Below are positions 63,229-64,000 of a stretch of DNA of 64,000 nucleotides, in pieces. Source of the DNA: Fulvimarina sp039652615 (GTDB taxonomy: Bacteria; Pseudomonadota; Alphaproteobacteria; Rhizobiales; Rhizobiaceae). The stretch's first letter is position 1, and each line of letters opens with the position of its first letter. Below the pieces are notes generated by a model. That model was not told where the DNA came from. It did not search any database and was given only the letters and a program-made list of their open reading frames with translations. Both the position numbers and the translations under genes were made by a program. Location of the stretch: assembly GCF_039652615.1 (NCBI RefSeq), contig NZ_JBDJAC010000001.1:558001-622000 (forward strand), given 5' to 3'.

Positions 63229-64000
63229 ATGACGACGGGACCGATCCGAAACATGGAAGAATTTGCCGCTCGATGCGGCGTCTCGCGGCCGACGGTATCG
63301 AAGTATTTCAACGATCCGGCAAGCGTCCGGCCGGGCGTTCGCGATCGCATCGAAAAGGCGATCGCCCGCTATCAGTTTCGGCCCAACATGTATGCGGTCA
63401 ACCAGAACCGCCGGCTGACCAAGACGATCGGGATCGTCGTTCCCTATCTTGCCGATCCGTTCTTCGCCGAGATCTCGCGCTACATCGAAAACCGGGTGAT
63501 AGAGGCAGGCTTTTCCCCTTCACTGTTCAGCTCTCACGGCTCGCAGGCGCTCGAAGGCGAAGCGCTCGACACGCTCAAGGCCATGAAGGTGTCGGGGCTT
63601 TTGTTCGCGCCGCTCGGCCTCCAGTCGGATCGCTCTGCGATCGAGCGCTTCACCAGCACGGTTCCGACGGTCCTCTTCGACAGCAACCTGGATGGCGTCG
63701 GTTCGGCCTTCGTGGGGCTCGACAATGCTCAATCGGTTCCAATGATGGTCGAGCACCTGTGCGGGACAGGAAGTCCGCCGTGCTTTATCGAGATGCCGCC
63801 CATCAATCCGAACGTCGACAATCGCAGACATGCCTATGTTTCGGCCATGGAAAGGCTCGATCAGGAACCGCAGGTGATCCGCATCGACGGAAACGACTGG
63901 AATTTCGAGGAGATCGGCTACCGCGAGGGCGGGGCGCTCATTGCCGAGAACCGCCTGCCGTCCCAGACTGTTTTGTGCAGCAACGATCGCCTGGCGATCG
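63229..64000 (+). CDS. LacI-family transcriptional regulator, partial (cut by window end)
   Basis: The open frame from ATG 63229 runs past the window end; 257 residues are visible. The helix-turn-helix is NMEEFAARCGVSRPTVSKYF with NDPASVRPGVRDRIEKAI as hinge-side helix, then the periplasmic-binding-like effector domain (KTIGIVVPYLADPFFAEISR; VLFDSNLDG). The missing part is the C-terminal third. The effector is likely a sugar, but specificity cannot be read. Any regulated genes would lie beyond the window. Confidence 0.92.
   Translation, partial: MTTGPIRNMEEFAARCGVSRPTVSKYFNDPASVRPGVRDRIEKAIARYQFRPNMYAVNQNRRLTKTIGIVVPYLADPFFAEISRYIENRVIEAGFSPSLFSSHGSQALEGEALDTLKAMKVSGLLFAPLGLQSDRSAIERFTSTVPTVLFDSNLDGVGSAFVGLDNAQSVPMMVEHLCGTGSPPCFIEMPPINPNVDNRRHAYVSAMERLDQEPQVIRIDGNDWNFEEIGYREGGALIAENRLPSQTVLCSNDRLAI

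Overview
The window is about 64 kb of GC-rich chromosome from an alphaproteobacterium, most likely of the order Hyphomicrobiales (Rhizobiales). The support is gene content and order: a PBP1A/prfB junction, a desulfurase-sufBCDS-sufT-sufA cluster with an Irr-like box in front, a Tad/Cpa pilus locus and ExoY/ExoK-like exopolysaccharide genes. Family level cannot be fixed from the sequence alone; Aurantimonadaceae-like is only a guess.

Layout. 1-8.7 kb is housekeeping: the C-terminal part of mrcA (PBP1A), prfB with an intact programmed +1 frameshift, an M23 peptidase, a DUF455 ferritin-like protein, a Bcp peroxiredoxin, tyrS, anmK and an alpha/beta hydrolase. 8.8-16.3 kb is the Fe-S assembly operon, including a 54-residue membrane ORF between sufB and sufC. 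16.4-19.4 kb holds a 2-hydroxyacid dehydrogenase and fhs. tRNA-Ser(CGA) at 20.0 kb is followed by a decayed integrase, which marks an old island attachment site. 20.8-32.1 kb is a minus-strand Tad/Cpa pilus locus (TPR lipoprotein, unknown protein, cpaC, small lipoprotein, cpaB, cpaE, tadF, tadE, cpaF, tadB, tadC, tadG) with no pilin or prepilin peptidase. 32.2-34.5 kb holds two dead IS3-family elements; the second has been broken by two small palindromic insertions.

34.9-49.7 kb is an exopolysaccharide region: manC (GDP-mannose), then, on the minus strand, GT4, ExoY-like initiating transferase, GH16 glycanase, GT2, Wzx-like flippase, a CelD-like acyltransferase, deacetylase, Wzz-like co-polymerase, Wzy-like polymerase and a second CelD-like acyltransferase. 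This is a nearly complete Wzx/Wzy-type pathway. An AT-rich 0.8-kb intergenic region and an RpfG-like HD-GYP response regulator (c-di-GMP hydrolysis) follow, then SelO.

53.2-62.1 kb is the most unusual region: a sulfatase-superfamily membrane enzyme, a YbhN-like membrane protein, an FkbM methyltransferase, a CDP-alcohol phosphatidyltransferase and a long GTP cyclohydrolase II. Facing these last genes across a shared promoter with repeated CGACAC sites is a tightly coupled operon of an MDR dehydrogenase, a PTPS-like protein lacking canonical catalytic residues, a GT4 glycosyltransferase and a SAM methyltransferase. Together they look like a pathway for a GTP-derived (pteridine or pyrimidine) glycoconjugate, perhaps lipid-linked; this is inference. 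The window ends with a cytochrome b561 and the start of a LacI-family regulator that has a perfect palindrome upstream.
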